From Pseudomonas sp. TH41 (lineage in GTDB: Bacteria; Pseudomonadota; Gammaproteobacteria; Pseudomonadales; Pseudomonadaceae), in contig NZ_JAEKFH010000003.1 in the NCBI RefSeq assembly GCF_016650695.1, positions 2,562,001 to 2,626,000 of the forward strand: 64,000 bases of DNA. Direction: 5' to 3'. Within the stretch, counting starts at the first letter, position 1, and every line of letters begins with the position of its first letter. Positions 40,418 to 48,241 of the stretch are shown piece by piece. The notes below the pieces were generated by a model that saw only the letters and a list, made by a program, of their open reading frames with translations, was not told the DNA's origin and did no database searches. Position numbers and translations under genes: made by a program.

Positions 40418-41259
40418 GCGTCACCCCCTACTTTAGCGTCGGGTTGTTTGCAGATACGGTCGAGCATGATCGCCAGCAGTACGATTGCCAACCCGGCTTC
40501 GAAGCCCAGGGCGATATCGGCGGTGTTCAGTGCGTTGACCACGGGTTTGCCCAGGCCGTCGGCGCCCACCAGTGCCGCGATCACCACCATCGACAACGAC
40601 AGCATGATGCACTGGGTGATACCGGCCGCGATGCTTGGCATGGCGTAAGGCAGTTCGATGCGCGCGAGCAGTTGACGGCGCGAACAGCCGAAGGCTTTGC
40701 CGGCGTCCATCAACTCTGCGGGAACATCACGGATACCCAGGTAGGTCAGGCGGATAGGCGCGGCAATCGCGAACACTACCGTCGAGATCAGACCCGGGAC
40801 CACACCCAGCCCGAAGAGGGTCAGGGTAGGAATGAGGTACACGAAGGTCGGTACGGTCTGCATCAGATCGAGCACCGGACGCATCAGTGTGTAGAACATC
40901 GGTTTGTGCGCGGCGACGATGCCCAACGGCACGCCGATGATCACGCAGACGAAGGTGGCAAACAGCACCTGGGCGAGGGTTTCCATGGTTTCCTGCCAGT
41001 ACCCCAGATTGAGGATCAGCAGGAAGGAGGCAATGACGAAAACGGTCAGGCCCCATTTGCGTTGGATGAAGTGTGCCAGTAGCGCGATGAGGCCGATCAA
41101 TGCCAGCGGGTTGAACCAGGTCAGCGCAAAAGTCACGCCGTGGATCATCGTTTCCAGGGTCACGGCGATTGCGTCGAAGGTGCTGGCGCCGTGTTGCGTC
41201 AACCATTCAACGAAGCCCGCGATGTACTGGCCTAAGGGGATTTTCTGATCAATCAGCAT
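40414..41259 (-). CDS. cbcW: Choline/betaine/carnitine ABC transporter permease
   Basis: A 281-residue permease with six or so membrane segments. The ABC permease coupling loop is DAGKAFGCSRRQLLARIELPYAMPSIAAGI (the EAA-like motif with the conserved glycine). MLIDQKIPLGQYIAGFVEWL is taken as the start; another ATG 18 bases upstream is possible, and neither has a strong ribosome site. It sits between cbcX and cbcV in one operon. Confidence 0.93.
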   Translation of the reverse strand: MLIDQKIPLGQYIAGFVEWLTQHGASTFDAIAVTLETMIHGVTFALTWFNPLALIGLIALLAHFIQRKWGLTVFVIASFLLILNLGYWQETMETLAQVLFATFVCVIIGVPLGIVAAHKPMFYTLMRPVLDLMQTVPTFVYLIPTLTLFGLGVVPGLISTVVFAIAAPIRLTYLGIRDVPAELMDAGKAFGCSRRQLLARIELPYAMPSIAAGITQCIMLSLSMVVIAALVGADGLGKPVVNALNTADIALGFEAGLAIVLLAIMLDRICKQPDAKVGGDA

Positions 41260-41325
41260 GGTAGTGAACGTCCGCATGCAAGGAAATTAACAGCCCGGGC
41301 GAGCGAGCTCGCCCGGCGTAAGCGA

Positions 41326-42273
41326 TTACTTCGCGAGCTTGGCTTTAACGGCCTCCAGGCCTGGTTTACCGTCAATGGTGGTCACGCCAGCGAGCCAGGT
41401 ATCGAGCACCTGTGGATTCTTTTTCAGCCAGGCCTTGGCGGCCGCGTCAGGCTTCATCTTGTCGTCCAGGATGTTGCCCATCAGCGAGCTTTCCATGTCG
41501 ACGGTAAATTCCAGGTTTTTCAGCAATTGGCCTACGTTGCTGCACTCTTGGGTATACCCCTTGCGAGTGTTAGTCGCAACGGTGGCGGCACCGAAGTCCG
41601 GGCCGAAGAAATCGTCACCCCCGGTCAGGTACTGGATTTTGAAACGCTTGTTCATCGGATGCGGTGCCCAGCCGAGGAACACCACGGCGGTATCGCGTTT
41701 CTGGGCACGGTCGACTTGCGACAGCATGCCCGCTTCGCTGGACTCAACGACTTTGAAGCCGGCGTCTTTGAGACCGAAGGCGTTCTTGTCGATCATGGTC
41801 TGGATCAGACGGTTGCCGTCATTACCCGGCTCGATGCCGTAGATCTTGCCGTCGAGTTCTTTCTTGAATTTGGCGATGTCGGCGAAGTCATGCAGCCCTT
41901 TGTCGTACAGCGCTTGCGGTACGGCGAGGGTGTACTTGGCGCCGGTGAGGTTGGTTCGTACGACGTCCACGGTGCCGGCATCACGGTAAGCCTTGATGTC
42001 GTTTTCCATGGTCGGCATCCAGTTACCCAGGAAGACGTCCATGTTCTTGCCGTCGGCCAGGGACTTGTAGGTCACCGGCACGGAAATCATCGTGGTTTTA
42101 GTCTTGTAGCCGAGGGCGTCGAGCACGACGCTGGTGGTGGCGGTTGTCGCAGTAATGTCGGTCCAGCCGACATCAGAGAAGTTTACGGTGCTGCACTGAG
42201 CGGGTTCTGCGGCTTGAGCCAGTAACGGCAGACTCAGCATGGCGGCCAACAACAACGACGGGGAACCTTTCAT
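41326..42273 (-). CDS. cbcX: Choline/betaine-binding periplasmic protein CbcX
   Basis: A 315-residue OpuAC-type binding protein. The start MKGSPSLLLAAMLSLPLLAQAAEP gives a clean signal peptide; a 42-residue upstream extension without signal character is rejected. Ligand-binding features are tryptophans in FSDVGWTDI, FLGNWMPTM and FLGWAPHPMN, which line an aromatic cage for the trimethylammonium group in this family. It is a paralogue of CaiX at 50301 (shared SSEAGML, GWAPHPMN, KIYGIEPG). It is first gene of cbcXWV. Confidence 0.93.
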   Translation of the reverse strand: MKGSPSLLLAAMLSLPLLAQAAEPAQCSTVNFSDVGWTDITATTATTSVVLDALGYKTKTTMISVPVTYKSLADGKNMDVFLGNWMPTMENDIKAYRDAGTVDVVRTNLTGAKYTLAVPQALYDKGLHDFADIAKFKKELDGKIYGIEPGNDGNRLIQTMIDKNAFGLKDAGFKVVESSEAGMLSQVDRAQKRDTAVVFLGWAPHPMNKRFKIQYLTGGDDFFGPDFGAATVATNTRKGYTQECSNVGQLLKNLEFTVDMESSLMGNILDDKMKPDAAAKAWLKKNPQVLDTWLAGVTTIDGKPGLEAVKAKLAK

Positions 42274-42708
42274 GGATGGACTCCTTGGTGTTTTTTTTGG
42301 CAGTGTTCCGACTGGACCACCGCACTTATAGGTTGCGGTTGGATGGCGTTTTGGAGACAGCTCTACCACGGCGCCTTGCAATCGAGTCGATACGATCATG
42401 TACCAGTGAAAATCTGACGCCTACAGGGTGCGTCGTAACCAGTACAGGGATGGTCGCATCCAGTGTTGGTGACGTCGCTTACAGATTTTTTCAGCCCCGT
42501 TTGGCCCTCTGAACCGCAAAAAAACGGCGAAAACGCTGCGTAAAACGCCCGCGGCGTTTGTGGACAAGAGTGCGTCGGTGTGAGACGTCGAACGACACGG
42601 TAAAAGCCTGATGATGCAGCCATATCGGCGGATTGCAGCTTGAGCGTAGCAGCTCCGTCACTGGGCGCTTTTGCGCCTGGAGTTGGCACATTCAGGAGTT
42701 CGGCAGTA
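42274..42708. other. cbcX-sdaB divergent regulatory region
   Basis: 435 bases between divergent genes, both expected in the GbdR regulon. An inverted repeat GACGC (42416-42420), 9-base spacer, GCGTC (42430-42434) is the only clear symmetry; it lies about 145 bases upstream of cbcX. No small gene is evident. Confidence 0.55.
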
Positions 42709-44085
42709 ATGGCTATCAGCGTTTTCGACCTGTTCAAAATCGGTATCGGCCCTTCCAGTTCGCACACCGTAGGGCCCATGCGCGCCGCGGCGCTGTTTGT
42801 GCAGGGCTTGCGTGAGCAGGGTCTTTTGGAACAAGTGCGGCGCGTCGAAGTTCAGTTGTATGGCTCGCTGTCGGCCACCGGCATCGGTCACGGCAGCGAC
42901 AACGCGGTGATCATGGGCCTGATGGGCGAGTGGCCGGACGCGATCGATCCGTCGCAAATCGGCATTCGCATCGAAACCCTGCGTGAAACCCACATGCTGT
43001 TACTCGACGGTCGTTTATCGGTCCCATTTATCTGGGCTCGGGACATGCGCCTGATCGAGGAGAACCTGCCGTTCCACCCCAACGCGATGACCCTGATTGT
43101 CGAAGGCGATGACGGCGAGCTGCATCGCGACACCTACTATTCCATCGGCGGCGGTTTTGTCGTTGATGAGGCGCAAGCGTCCAGTGGCGTGGTCGATCTG
43201 GATCGCACCGAGTTGCCTTACGACTTCTCCAGCGCGGCCGAATTGCTCAGCCTCTGCAAGCAGCACAACCTGCGTGTGGCTGAATTGATGATGGCCAACG
43301 AGCGGGTCTGGCGCAGCGAGGAGGAGATTCGCAGCGGCCTGATGAAACTCTGGCGTGCCATGCAGGATTGCGTCGACCAGGGCCTGAAGCATGAAGGTAT
43401 CCTGCCCGGCGGCCTGAATGTGCGCCGTCGTGCGGCCAAGTTGCACCGCAGCCTGCAGGAGCTTGGTAAGCCCAATGTGATCGGCTCGACGCTGAGCGCC
43501 ATGGAATGGGTCAACCTGTTTGCCTTGGCGGTCAACGAAGAAAACGCCGCCGGCGGGCGCATGGTGACGGCACCGACCAACGGCGCAGCCGGGATCATTC
43601 CGGCGGTGTTGCACTACTTTATGAAGTTCAGCGAAGCGGTGACCGACGCTAACGTCGTCGACTATTTCCTCAGTGCGGCGGCGGTCGGGATCCTGTGCAA
43701 GAAGAACGCTTCGATCTCCGGTGCCGAAGTCGGTTGCCAGGGCGAAGTCGGTTCGGCCTGCGCCATGGCGGCGGCCGGGCTGGCGGAGATTCTCGGCGCC
43801 ACACCGGAGCAATTGTGCAACGCGGCGGAGATCGGGCTGGAACACAACCTCGGTCTGACCTGCGACCCGGTAGGCGGGCTGGTGCAAGTGCCGTGCATCG
43901 AGCGCAATGCGATTGCGGCGGTGAAAGCGATCAATGCGGCGCAGATGGCGCTGCGGGGTGATGGTCAGCACTTTATCTCGCTGGATCGGGTGATCCGGAC
44001 CATGCGCGATACCGGCGCCGACATGCATGACAAATATAAAGAGACATCGCGGGGTGGGTTGGCTGTCAGCGCGGTTGAGTGCTGA
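42709..44085 (+). CDS. sdaB: L-serine dehydratase (Fe-S type)
   Basis: The enzyme deaminates L-serine to pyruvate using a [4Fe-4S] cluster. The start MAISVFDLFKIGIGPSSSHTVGPMRAA has CAGGAG upstream and gives 458 residues, the fused alpha-beta form. The SSSHT loop and the cysteines of KKNASISGAEVGCQGEVGSACAMAAAG and GLTCDPVGGLVQVPCIERNA are the cluster region. Its place beside cbcXWV and gbdR fits the end of choline catabolism: glycine from betaine becomes serine and then pyruvate. Confidence 0.95.
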   Translation: MAISVFDLFKIGIGPSSSHTVGPMRAAALFVQGLREQGLLEQVRRVEVQLYGSLSATGIGHGSDNAVIMGLMGEWPDAIDPSQIGIRIETLRETHMLLLDGRLSVPFIWARDMRLIEENLPFHPNAMTLIVEGDDGELHRDTYYSIGGGFVVDEAQASSGVVDLDRTELPYDFSSAAELLSLCKQHNLRVAELMMANERVWRSEEEIRSGLMKLWRAMQDCVDQGLKHEGILPGGLNVRRRAAKLHRSLQELGKPNVIGSTLSAMEWVNLFALAVNEENAAGGRMVTAPTNGAAGIIPAVLHYFMKFSEAVTDANVVDYFLSAAAVGILCKKNASISGAEVGCQGEVGSACAMAAAGLAEILGATPEQLCNAAEIGLEHNLGLTCDPVGGLVQVPCIERNAIAAVKAINAAQMALRGDGQHFISLDRVIRTMRDTGADMHDKYKETSRGGLAVSAVEC

Positions 44086-44099
44086 GACCGAGTTGTCCC

Positions 44100-44191
44100 C
44101 ATCGCGAGCAAGCTCGCTCCCACAGGATTCGTTGTGTGATAGAGAATTGAGTCACACCAAAAAAACCTGTGGGAGCGAGCTCGCTCGCGAT
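44100..44191. repeat. Palindromic REP pair, family B variant
   Basis: ATCGCGAGCAAGCTCGCTCC and the mirrored GGAGCGAGCTCGCTCGCGAT, directly after sdaB; probably part of its 3' end. Confidence 0.87.
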
Positions 44192-44491
44192 AGCGTCAGA
44201 CCAGTCAAAACTGCGCGCTAAGTGAACACCCGATCCAAAAGGCGCCACGTTTTGGCGCGTCGCTTACAGATAAGCAACCTCCACAAGGTCAGGGATCCAA
44301 ACCACCCCTGACCGCTCGTCACCCGTGCCTGCGGTGACACTCTTTCCAGGGGCGTCGCAGCCCTGTTCCCACAAGTGCTACCGATTTGCTCACACGCAAA
44401 GGACCAGAGCGCTTGCTGCCCTTCCTGCTACTGATAACCCCCACTCTGACGCGGCTTATATAGACACGCCGCGACGTCGTTTTCAGGAGTT

Positions 44492-44509
44492 ATTGAACGC
44501 GCATTCAAT
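44492..44509. promoter_or_regulatory. ATTGAA-N6-TTCAAT palindrome upstream of gbdR
   Basis: The half sites equal the core halves of the BetI palindrome (ATTGAA / TTCAAT) but are six bases apart instead of two. The site ends three bases before the sigma-54-like promoter. Binding by BetI or another dimeric regulator is possible but unproven. Confidence 0.4.
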
Positions 44510-44511
44510 TT

Positions 44512-44528
44512 TAGGCATGGCAATTGCT
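44512..44528 (+). promoter_or_regulatory. Sigma-54 (RpoN)-type promoter of gbdR
   Basis: TAGGCATGGCAATTGCT matches the -24/-12 consensus YTGGCACGRNNNTTGCW at all but two constrained positions, with GG (44514-44515) and GC (44526-44527) exactly 12 apart. Transcription would start near 44539, about 85 bases before the gbdR ATG. An enhancer-binding protein such as NtrC or CbrB would be needed (inference). Confidence 0.6.
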
Positions 44529-44624
44529 CTGTCATAACAAAGCCCGTCTCCCACGCGAGAACGATGGCAATAACAAGAGCCTCCGCCTGAGGCCATCACC
44601 CGCTTTGTGTGAGGAGATACCGCG

Positions 44625-45728
44625 ATGACGTCGTTCAACTCCGGGGCCCAACCCCAGAACCGTGCGCCTCAATCCATCGGCTTTTTGCTGCTGGACAATT
44701 TCACGCTGATTTCTCTGGCCTCCGCAGTCGAACCCCTGCGTATGGCCAACCAATTGTCCGGCCGCGAGCTGTATCGCTGGAGCACACTCACCGTCGATGG
44801 GGGTCAGGTCTGGGCCAGTGACGGCCTGCAGATCACTCCCGATTGCTCCATGCACAAAGCCCCGCCCCTGGACACCGTTATTGTCTGTGGTGGTATCGGT
44901 ATCCAGCGCACTGTTACTCGCGAACACGTTTCATGGCTGCAAAGCCAGGCCCGTCAGTCCCGCCGTCTCGGCGCGGTCTGCACCGGCAGCTGGGCCCTGG
45001 CCTGTGCCGGCTTGCTGGATGGTTTCGATTGCAGCGTGCACTGGGAATGCCTGGCCTCGATGCAGGAAGCGTTCCCGCGTGTGGCCATGAGCACCCGGCT
45101 GTTCACCCTCGACCGAAACCGTTTCACCAGCTCCGGTGGCACCGCGCCGCTGGACATGATGCTGCACTTGATCAGCCGCGATCACGGCCGTGAACTCTCG
45201 GCCGCGATTTCGGAAATGTTCGTCTACGAGCGCATCCGCAACGAGCAGGATCACCAGCGCGTGCCGCTCAAGCACATGCTCGGCACTAACCAGCCGAAAT
45301 TGCAGGAAATCGTGGCACTGATGGAAGCCAACCTCGAAGAGCCGATCGACCTCGACGAACTGGCGGTATACGTCGCCGTGTCCCGTCGTCAGCTGGAGCG
45401 GCTGTTCCAGAAATACCTGCATTGCTCGCCGTCCCGTTACTACCTGAAACTGCGCTTGATCCGCGCCCGGCAACTGCTCAAGCAAACGCCGATGTCGATC
45501 ATCGAAGTGGCGTCGGTGTGTGGCTTTGTCTCTACTCCGCACTTCTCCAAGTGCTACCGCGAATACTTCGGCATTCCGCCGCGTGACGAGCGCGTAGGTT
45601 CCAACACCACTCAACAAGTGGCAATGATGCCACTGCCGCAAGCATTGGTGCTGTCGCCGTTGTCCGGGCCGTTGTCGGCGTTGAGTCAGGCGCGCAATGA
45701 GTCGACATTTGCCAGCGTAAGGCTTTAA
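44625..45728 (+). CDS. gbdR: GbdR, AraC-family activator of glycine betaine and dimethylglycine catabolism
   Basis: A 367-residue regulator with an N-terminal class I glutamine-amidotransferase-like sensing domain (about 17-190; QSIGFLLLDNFTLISLASAVEPLRMANQL, then AVCTGSWALACAGLLDG). The C-terminal AraC domain has two helix-turn-helix motifs (LDELAVYVAVSRRQLERLFQKYL and SIIEVASVCGFVSTPHFSKCYREYF). Length and position next to the choline genes match GbdR, which in Pseudomonas activates gbc, dgc, cbc and sda genes on binding glycine betaine or dimethylglycine. A GAGGAG site precedes the ATG. Confidence 0.95.
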   Translation: MTSFNSGAQPQNRAPQSIGFLLLDNFTLISLASAVEPLRMANQLSGRELYRWSTLTVDGGQVWASDGLQITPDCSMHKAPPLDTVIVCGGIGIQRTVTREHVSWLQSQARQSRRLGAVCTGSWALACAGLLDGFDCSVHWECLASMQEAFPRVAMSTRLFTLDRNRFTSSGGTAPLDMMLHLISRDHGRELSAAISEMFVYERIRNEQDHQRVPLKHMLGTNQPKLQEIVALMEANLEEPIDLDELAVYVAVSRRQLERLFQKYLHCSPSRYYLKLRLIRARQLLKQTPMSIIEVASVCGFVSTPHFSKCYREYFGIPPRDERVGSNTTQQVAMMPLPQALVLSPLSGPLSALSQARNESTFASVRL

Positions 45729-45743
45729 ACCGAGGGGCCTTCA

Positions 45744-45818
45744 TTCGCGAGCAAGCCCGCTCCCACACTGGATCTGTGAACGCTGCAGATCCAGTGTGGG
45801 AGCGGGCTTGCTCGCGAA
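45744..45818. repeat. Palindromic REP pair, family B variant with long arms
   Basis: TTCGCGAGCAAGCCCGCTCC through CACTGGATCTG is mirrored by CAGATCCAGTG through GGAGCGGGCTTGCTCGCGAA with only six bases (TGAACG) or so at the centre. A nearly 35-bp hairpin could end gbdR mRNA. Confidence 0.88.
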
Positions 45819-45827
45819 GGCGTCTAA

Positions 45828-46091
45828 TCAGGCGCTACGGCTTTGCTGATACTCCGCCAATGCCGGCAACAACTGCTTATCAATGGCCTGGCGCACGGCC
45901 GGCAGGATGGTCGCGCTGCTGGTGTACATCTGCTTCACCATGGTCCGCAGTTCCATCGCCCGTTCGTTGTTCAAACCCCGTACCGCGCATTCGCAGGCCT
46001 GCTCAGCGGTGGCGCCTGGGGGCACTGCAAATCCCAACGACTTTAGCTGGCCCAACAGGTCTTCCTGGTCTATCAAATCGGCGTACATCAT
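45828..46091 (-). CDS. Conserved small protein of unknown function next to gbdR
   Basis: An 87-residue soluble protein beginning MMYADLIDQEDLLGQLKSLGF, with AGGA seven bases before the ATG. It contains two cysteines (QACECAVRG) and a helical second half (LNNERAMELRTMVKQMYTSSATILPAVRQAIDK). No transmembrane segment or signal peptide is seen. I do not recognise a domain. A hypothetical gene occupies this place next to gbdR in P. aeruginosa too, as I recall, which hints at a role in quaternary-amine catabolism; this is only context. Confidence 0.7.
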   Translation of the reverse strand: MMYADLIDQEDLLGQLKSLGFAVPPGATAEQACECAVRGLNNERAMELRTMVKQMYTSSATILPAVRQAIDKQLLPALAEYQQSRSA

Positions 46092-46159
46092 GACGCAATC
46101 CTTCTTCAGGGAACGGTGTCGTGGCTCGATTCTGGTAGGGGTGCGGGGTGGCGGCAAGG

Positions 46160-46341
46160 GCGATTTGTCGCAATGGCCGCAATACCTATGAACAGGTCGT
46201 TTTCGGCTAACTTGCGCAAGAAGAGAGTGGGCACACTGGATTCAGCTGGCTTCACGAAGGTTTGGTCACCCTCGCGCAACGGCTCCTCAACAGTACCCTC
46301 CTCAGCTCCGATCTTGTCACGGCTTGATCGGGGTTTTTTTT
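46160..46341 (+). ncRNA. Candidate small RNA upstream of an orphan terminator
   Basis: A plus-strand intrinsic terminator at 46306-46341 has no plus-strand gene to serve within 580 bases. The interval upstream (to about 46160) has no convincing ORF. A small RNA, or long gbdR read-through, would explain it. The 5' end is a guess; no clear promoter was identified. Confidence 0.3.
46306..46341 (+). terminator. Orphan plus-strand intrinsic terminator
   Basis: CTCCGATC (46306-46313) pairs with GATCGGGG (46326-46333), followed by a run of eight T. On the minus strand the stem is not followed by a T-run, so it does not serve the neighbouring minus-strand genes. Confidence 0.75.
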
Positions 46342-46354
46342 GCCTGTTGAAAAG

Positions 46355-46458
46355 CAAAAGATCGCAGCCTGCGGCAGCTCCTACAGAAACCGCGTACATC
46401 CGTGATTTTGCGGACATACGCGACCTCTGTAGGAGCTGCCGCAGGCTGCGATCTTTTA
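46355..46458. repeat. Palindromic REP pair, family A
   Basis: AAAAGATCGCAGCCTGCGGC and the mirrored GCCGCAGGCTGCGATCTTTT with spacer GAAACCGCGTACATCCGTG. It follows the butyrobetaine dioxygenase stop. Confidence 0.88.
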
Positions 46459-46463
46459 GCGGG

Positions 46464-47627
46464 TTAGCGTTGTAAAACGAGGATCCGCGACAGCAATTCA
46501 TCGCGATCCACATAACAACCCTGGAAGTGCCGGGCGCCGCTGGCGGGGTCGAACGCGTTGCGGGCGTGGAGGGTACGGCGGTTGTCGAAGCACCACAATT
46601 CGCCGGGGTTGAGGCGGGTCATCACCCGGAATCGCGCCTCGCGGGTCATGGCAATAAAGCGGCGATAAGCGCGATACAGCCTGGGCATTTGCTCCACCGA
46701 GGCATCGAACGGGCCGCGCAAAAAGTTCGCCATGCGGATTTCCGAAACCTGCCCCACAGCATCCAGAGCGATGATTGGCGCCAGGCAGCGGTAGTCGCTG
46801 TGGCGGTCTTTGTTGCGGAACTCCACGGGGATTTCACACAAGGCTTGAAACGCCTCGGGATCCTCCTGACGCAAGGCCTCTGCGATAGCAAAGCCGTCGA
46901 CGAAAATGCTCTCGCCACCGTCGGCGTCATTGACCAGGCAATGCAAAAATTGCAGCCCCGGTTGCAGCTCCCTGGTCGGCAGGTCGCTGTGCAATGGCAG
47001 GTTGAAAGCGGTGTAGGCGTTGCTGTCGGCATCGGCCTTGGATTGCACATTGAACAGCACGCCGAAATTACTCTCGCGGATGAAGGAAATCCTCTGGGCG
47101 ATCAATTTCAGTGAGCCGGGCTCGGTGGGCACGCCACGGACTTGGGTCAAGCCGATATCGCGCACGGCCAGCAGCCATTGCAACAAGGCCTCGGCATCGT
47201 TCATCAGTGCCTGGTATTCGAACACTGGCAGCGTTAAATCGCTGTTCCAGAGACTGGCTTTTGGTTTGCCCGCGCGACGTTCGGCGCGGGACTCGTCGTC
47301 ATAGGCGTGGGCGCGCAGCCAGCCCGCGTCGAAGCGACTGAGGTGACCGTCCTGCCACTGAACGCACAGGCAACCTTCAGCATCGACCCTGGTCTCTGTC
47401 GTCGCCAGATGTTCCGGGACGTCGACAATTTCCAGTACCTGTTCGCGGGTCACGGTGTAAACACACGACGGGCACGGGCAGTTGTCCCGCAGCCATTGAT
47501 GATGAAAGGGGCTAATGCGATGGTCGGCCCACGTCACCAGTACGCGATCCGCCAGTGCCTGCACGCCTGTCAGTGCGCTGATCAACGGATAAGTACGAAA
47601 GTCGGCGAAAGCGGCAGCGGTGTTCAT
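46464..47627 (-). CDS. Gamma-butyrobetaine dioxygenase (BBOX-like)
   Basis: A 387-residue Fe(II)/2-oxoglutarate oxygenase that would hydroxylate gamma-butyrobetaine to L-carnitine. The N-terminal zinc domain has C50, C52 and C55 in WLRDNCPCPSCVYT and a later His (WQDGHLSRF), the arrangement of BBOX. The catalytic TauD domain has the iron motif NLPLHSDLPT (HxD) and a distal His and Arg near WCFDNRRTLHARNAF. The start MNTAAAFADF has a perfect AGGAG site. It is last in the carnitine operon, 13 bases after cdhB, so its product feeds directly into CdhA. Confidence 0.9.
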   Translation of the reverse strand: MNTAAAFADFRTYPLISALTGVQALADRVLVTWADHRISPFHHQWLRDNCPCPSCVYTVTREQVLEIVDVPEHLATTETRVDAEGCLCVQWQDGHLSRFDAGWLRAHAYDDESRAERRAGKPKASLWNSDLTLPVFEYQALMNDAEALLQWLLAVRDIGLTQVRGVPTEPGSLKLIAQRISFIRESNFGVLFNVQSKADADSNAYTAFNLPLHSDLPTRELQPGLQFLHCLVNDADGGESIFVDGFAIAEALRQEDPEAFQALCEIPVEFRNKDRHSDYRCLAPIIALDAVGQVSEIRMANFLRGPFDASVEQMPRLYRAYRRFIAMTREARFRVMTRLNPGELWCFDNRRTLHARNAFDPASGARHFQGCYVDRDELLSRILVLQR

Positions 47628-47640
47628 GACGATCTCCTTG

Positions 47641-48117
47641 TTATTTTTTTGAGGGTAACGCAATCACTCGGCCAATGTAGTCGGGGAGGGGCAGGTCGGC
47701 TTGCTCGGCAACGATGGCGTGGAGCTTGCTCAAGGTGTCGTCGCTGAACGGCGCGGATCGCGGGCCGGCGAGGTCGACGTGCAACAGCATTTGTTCATTG
47801 CCCGCCAGTTCCTTGTCGTCGCCTGGCAAGTGCAGGCTGTGATAGAGGTGCAGGCGTTTGCTGTCATGAGCGATGATTTGGGTGTGTACTTCTACATCCG
47901 CGTCGAGTTTCACTTCGTGGAGGTAGTTGAGGTGCAGTTCGAGGGTAAACAGCGAGTTACCACTGGCTTCGCGGTTGCTGCTGTCCATGCCTAAACGGTC
48001 CATCAACGCGTCAGTGGCGTAGCTGAAAATCAGCAGATAGAAGGCGTCGCGCAAGTGGCCGTTGTAGTCGACCCAGTCGGGGATGATTTTGGTCTGGTAG
48101 GTGGTCAATGCGGGCAT
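47641..48117 (-). CDS. cdhB: Betainyl-CoA thioesterase (hotdog fold)
   Basis: A 158-residue hotdog-fold thioesterase (IIPDWVDYNGHLRDAFYLLIFSYATDALMDRLG carries the D-x-x-x-H-x-x 4-hydroxybenzoyl-CoA-type active-site segment; RLHLYHSLHLPGDDKELAGNEQMLLHVDL follows). In carnitine degradation it hydrolyses betainyl-CoA to glycine betaine and CoA. The start at 48117 begins MPALTTYQTK and avoids the upstream repeat, into which a longer frame would run. It lies between cdhA and the BBOX gene. Confidence 0.9.
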   Translation of the reverse strand: MPALTTYQTKIIPDWVDYNGHLRDAFYLLIFSYATDALMDRLGMDSSNREASGNSLFTLELHLNYLHEVKLDADVEVHTQIIAHDSKRLHLYHSLHLPGDDKELAGNEQMLLHVDLAGPRSAPFSDDTLSKLHAIVAEQADLPLPDYIGRVIALPSKK

Positions 48118-48155
48118 GGTGTAGGTTCCAACATGAATGGTGACTGGGCTGCCGT

Positions 48156-48221
48156 CTTCGCGAGCAAGCCCGCTCCCACATGAGAATGCGGTCAAATGTG
48201 GGAGCGGGCTTGCTCGCGAAG
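48156..48221. repeat. Palindromic REP pair, family B variant, inside the carnitine operon
   Basis: CTTCGCGAGCAAGCCCGCTC and the mirrored GAGCGGGCTTGCTCGCGAAG with a short spacer. It separates cdhA from cdhB. Confidence 0.88.
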
Positions 48222-48241
48222 GGGCCGGACCTGCTGGTTAG

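Larger units (their letters stand above)
44192..44624. other. Upstream region of gbdR
   Basis: 433 bases without a gene. A GCGCCA/TGGCGC hairpin lies near 44242-44258 without a T-run. Farther on are a CAGGGGTGG/CCACCCCTG-type imperfect symmetry and a GTCACC/GGTGAC hairpin near 44318-44337. The last 135 bases carry the ATTGAA palindrome and a sigma-54-like promoter listed separately. A long untranslated leader is likely. Confidence 0.55.

Noticed and set aside
44242..44258. GCGCCA/TGGCGC hairpin after sdaB as terminator
   Set aside because: No T-run follows; the repeat at 44100-44191 is the likelier 3' structure.
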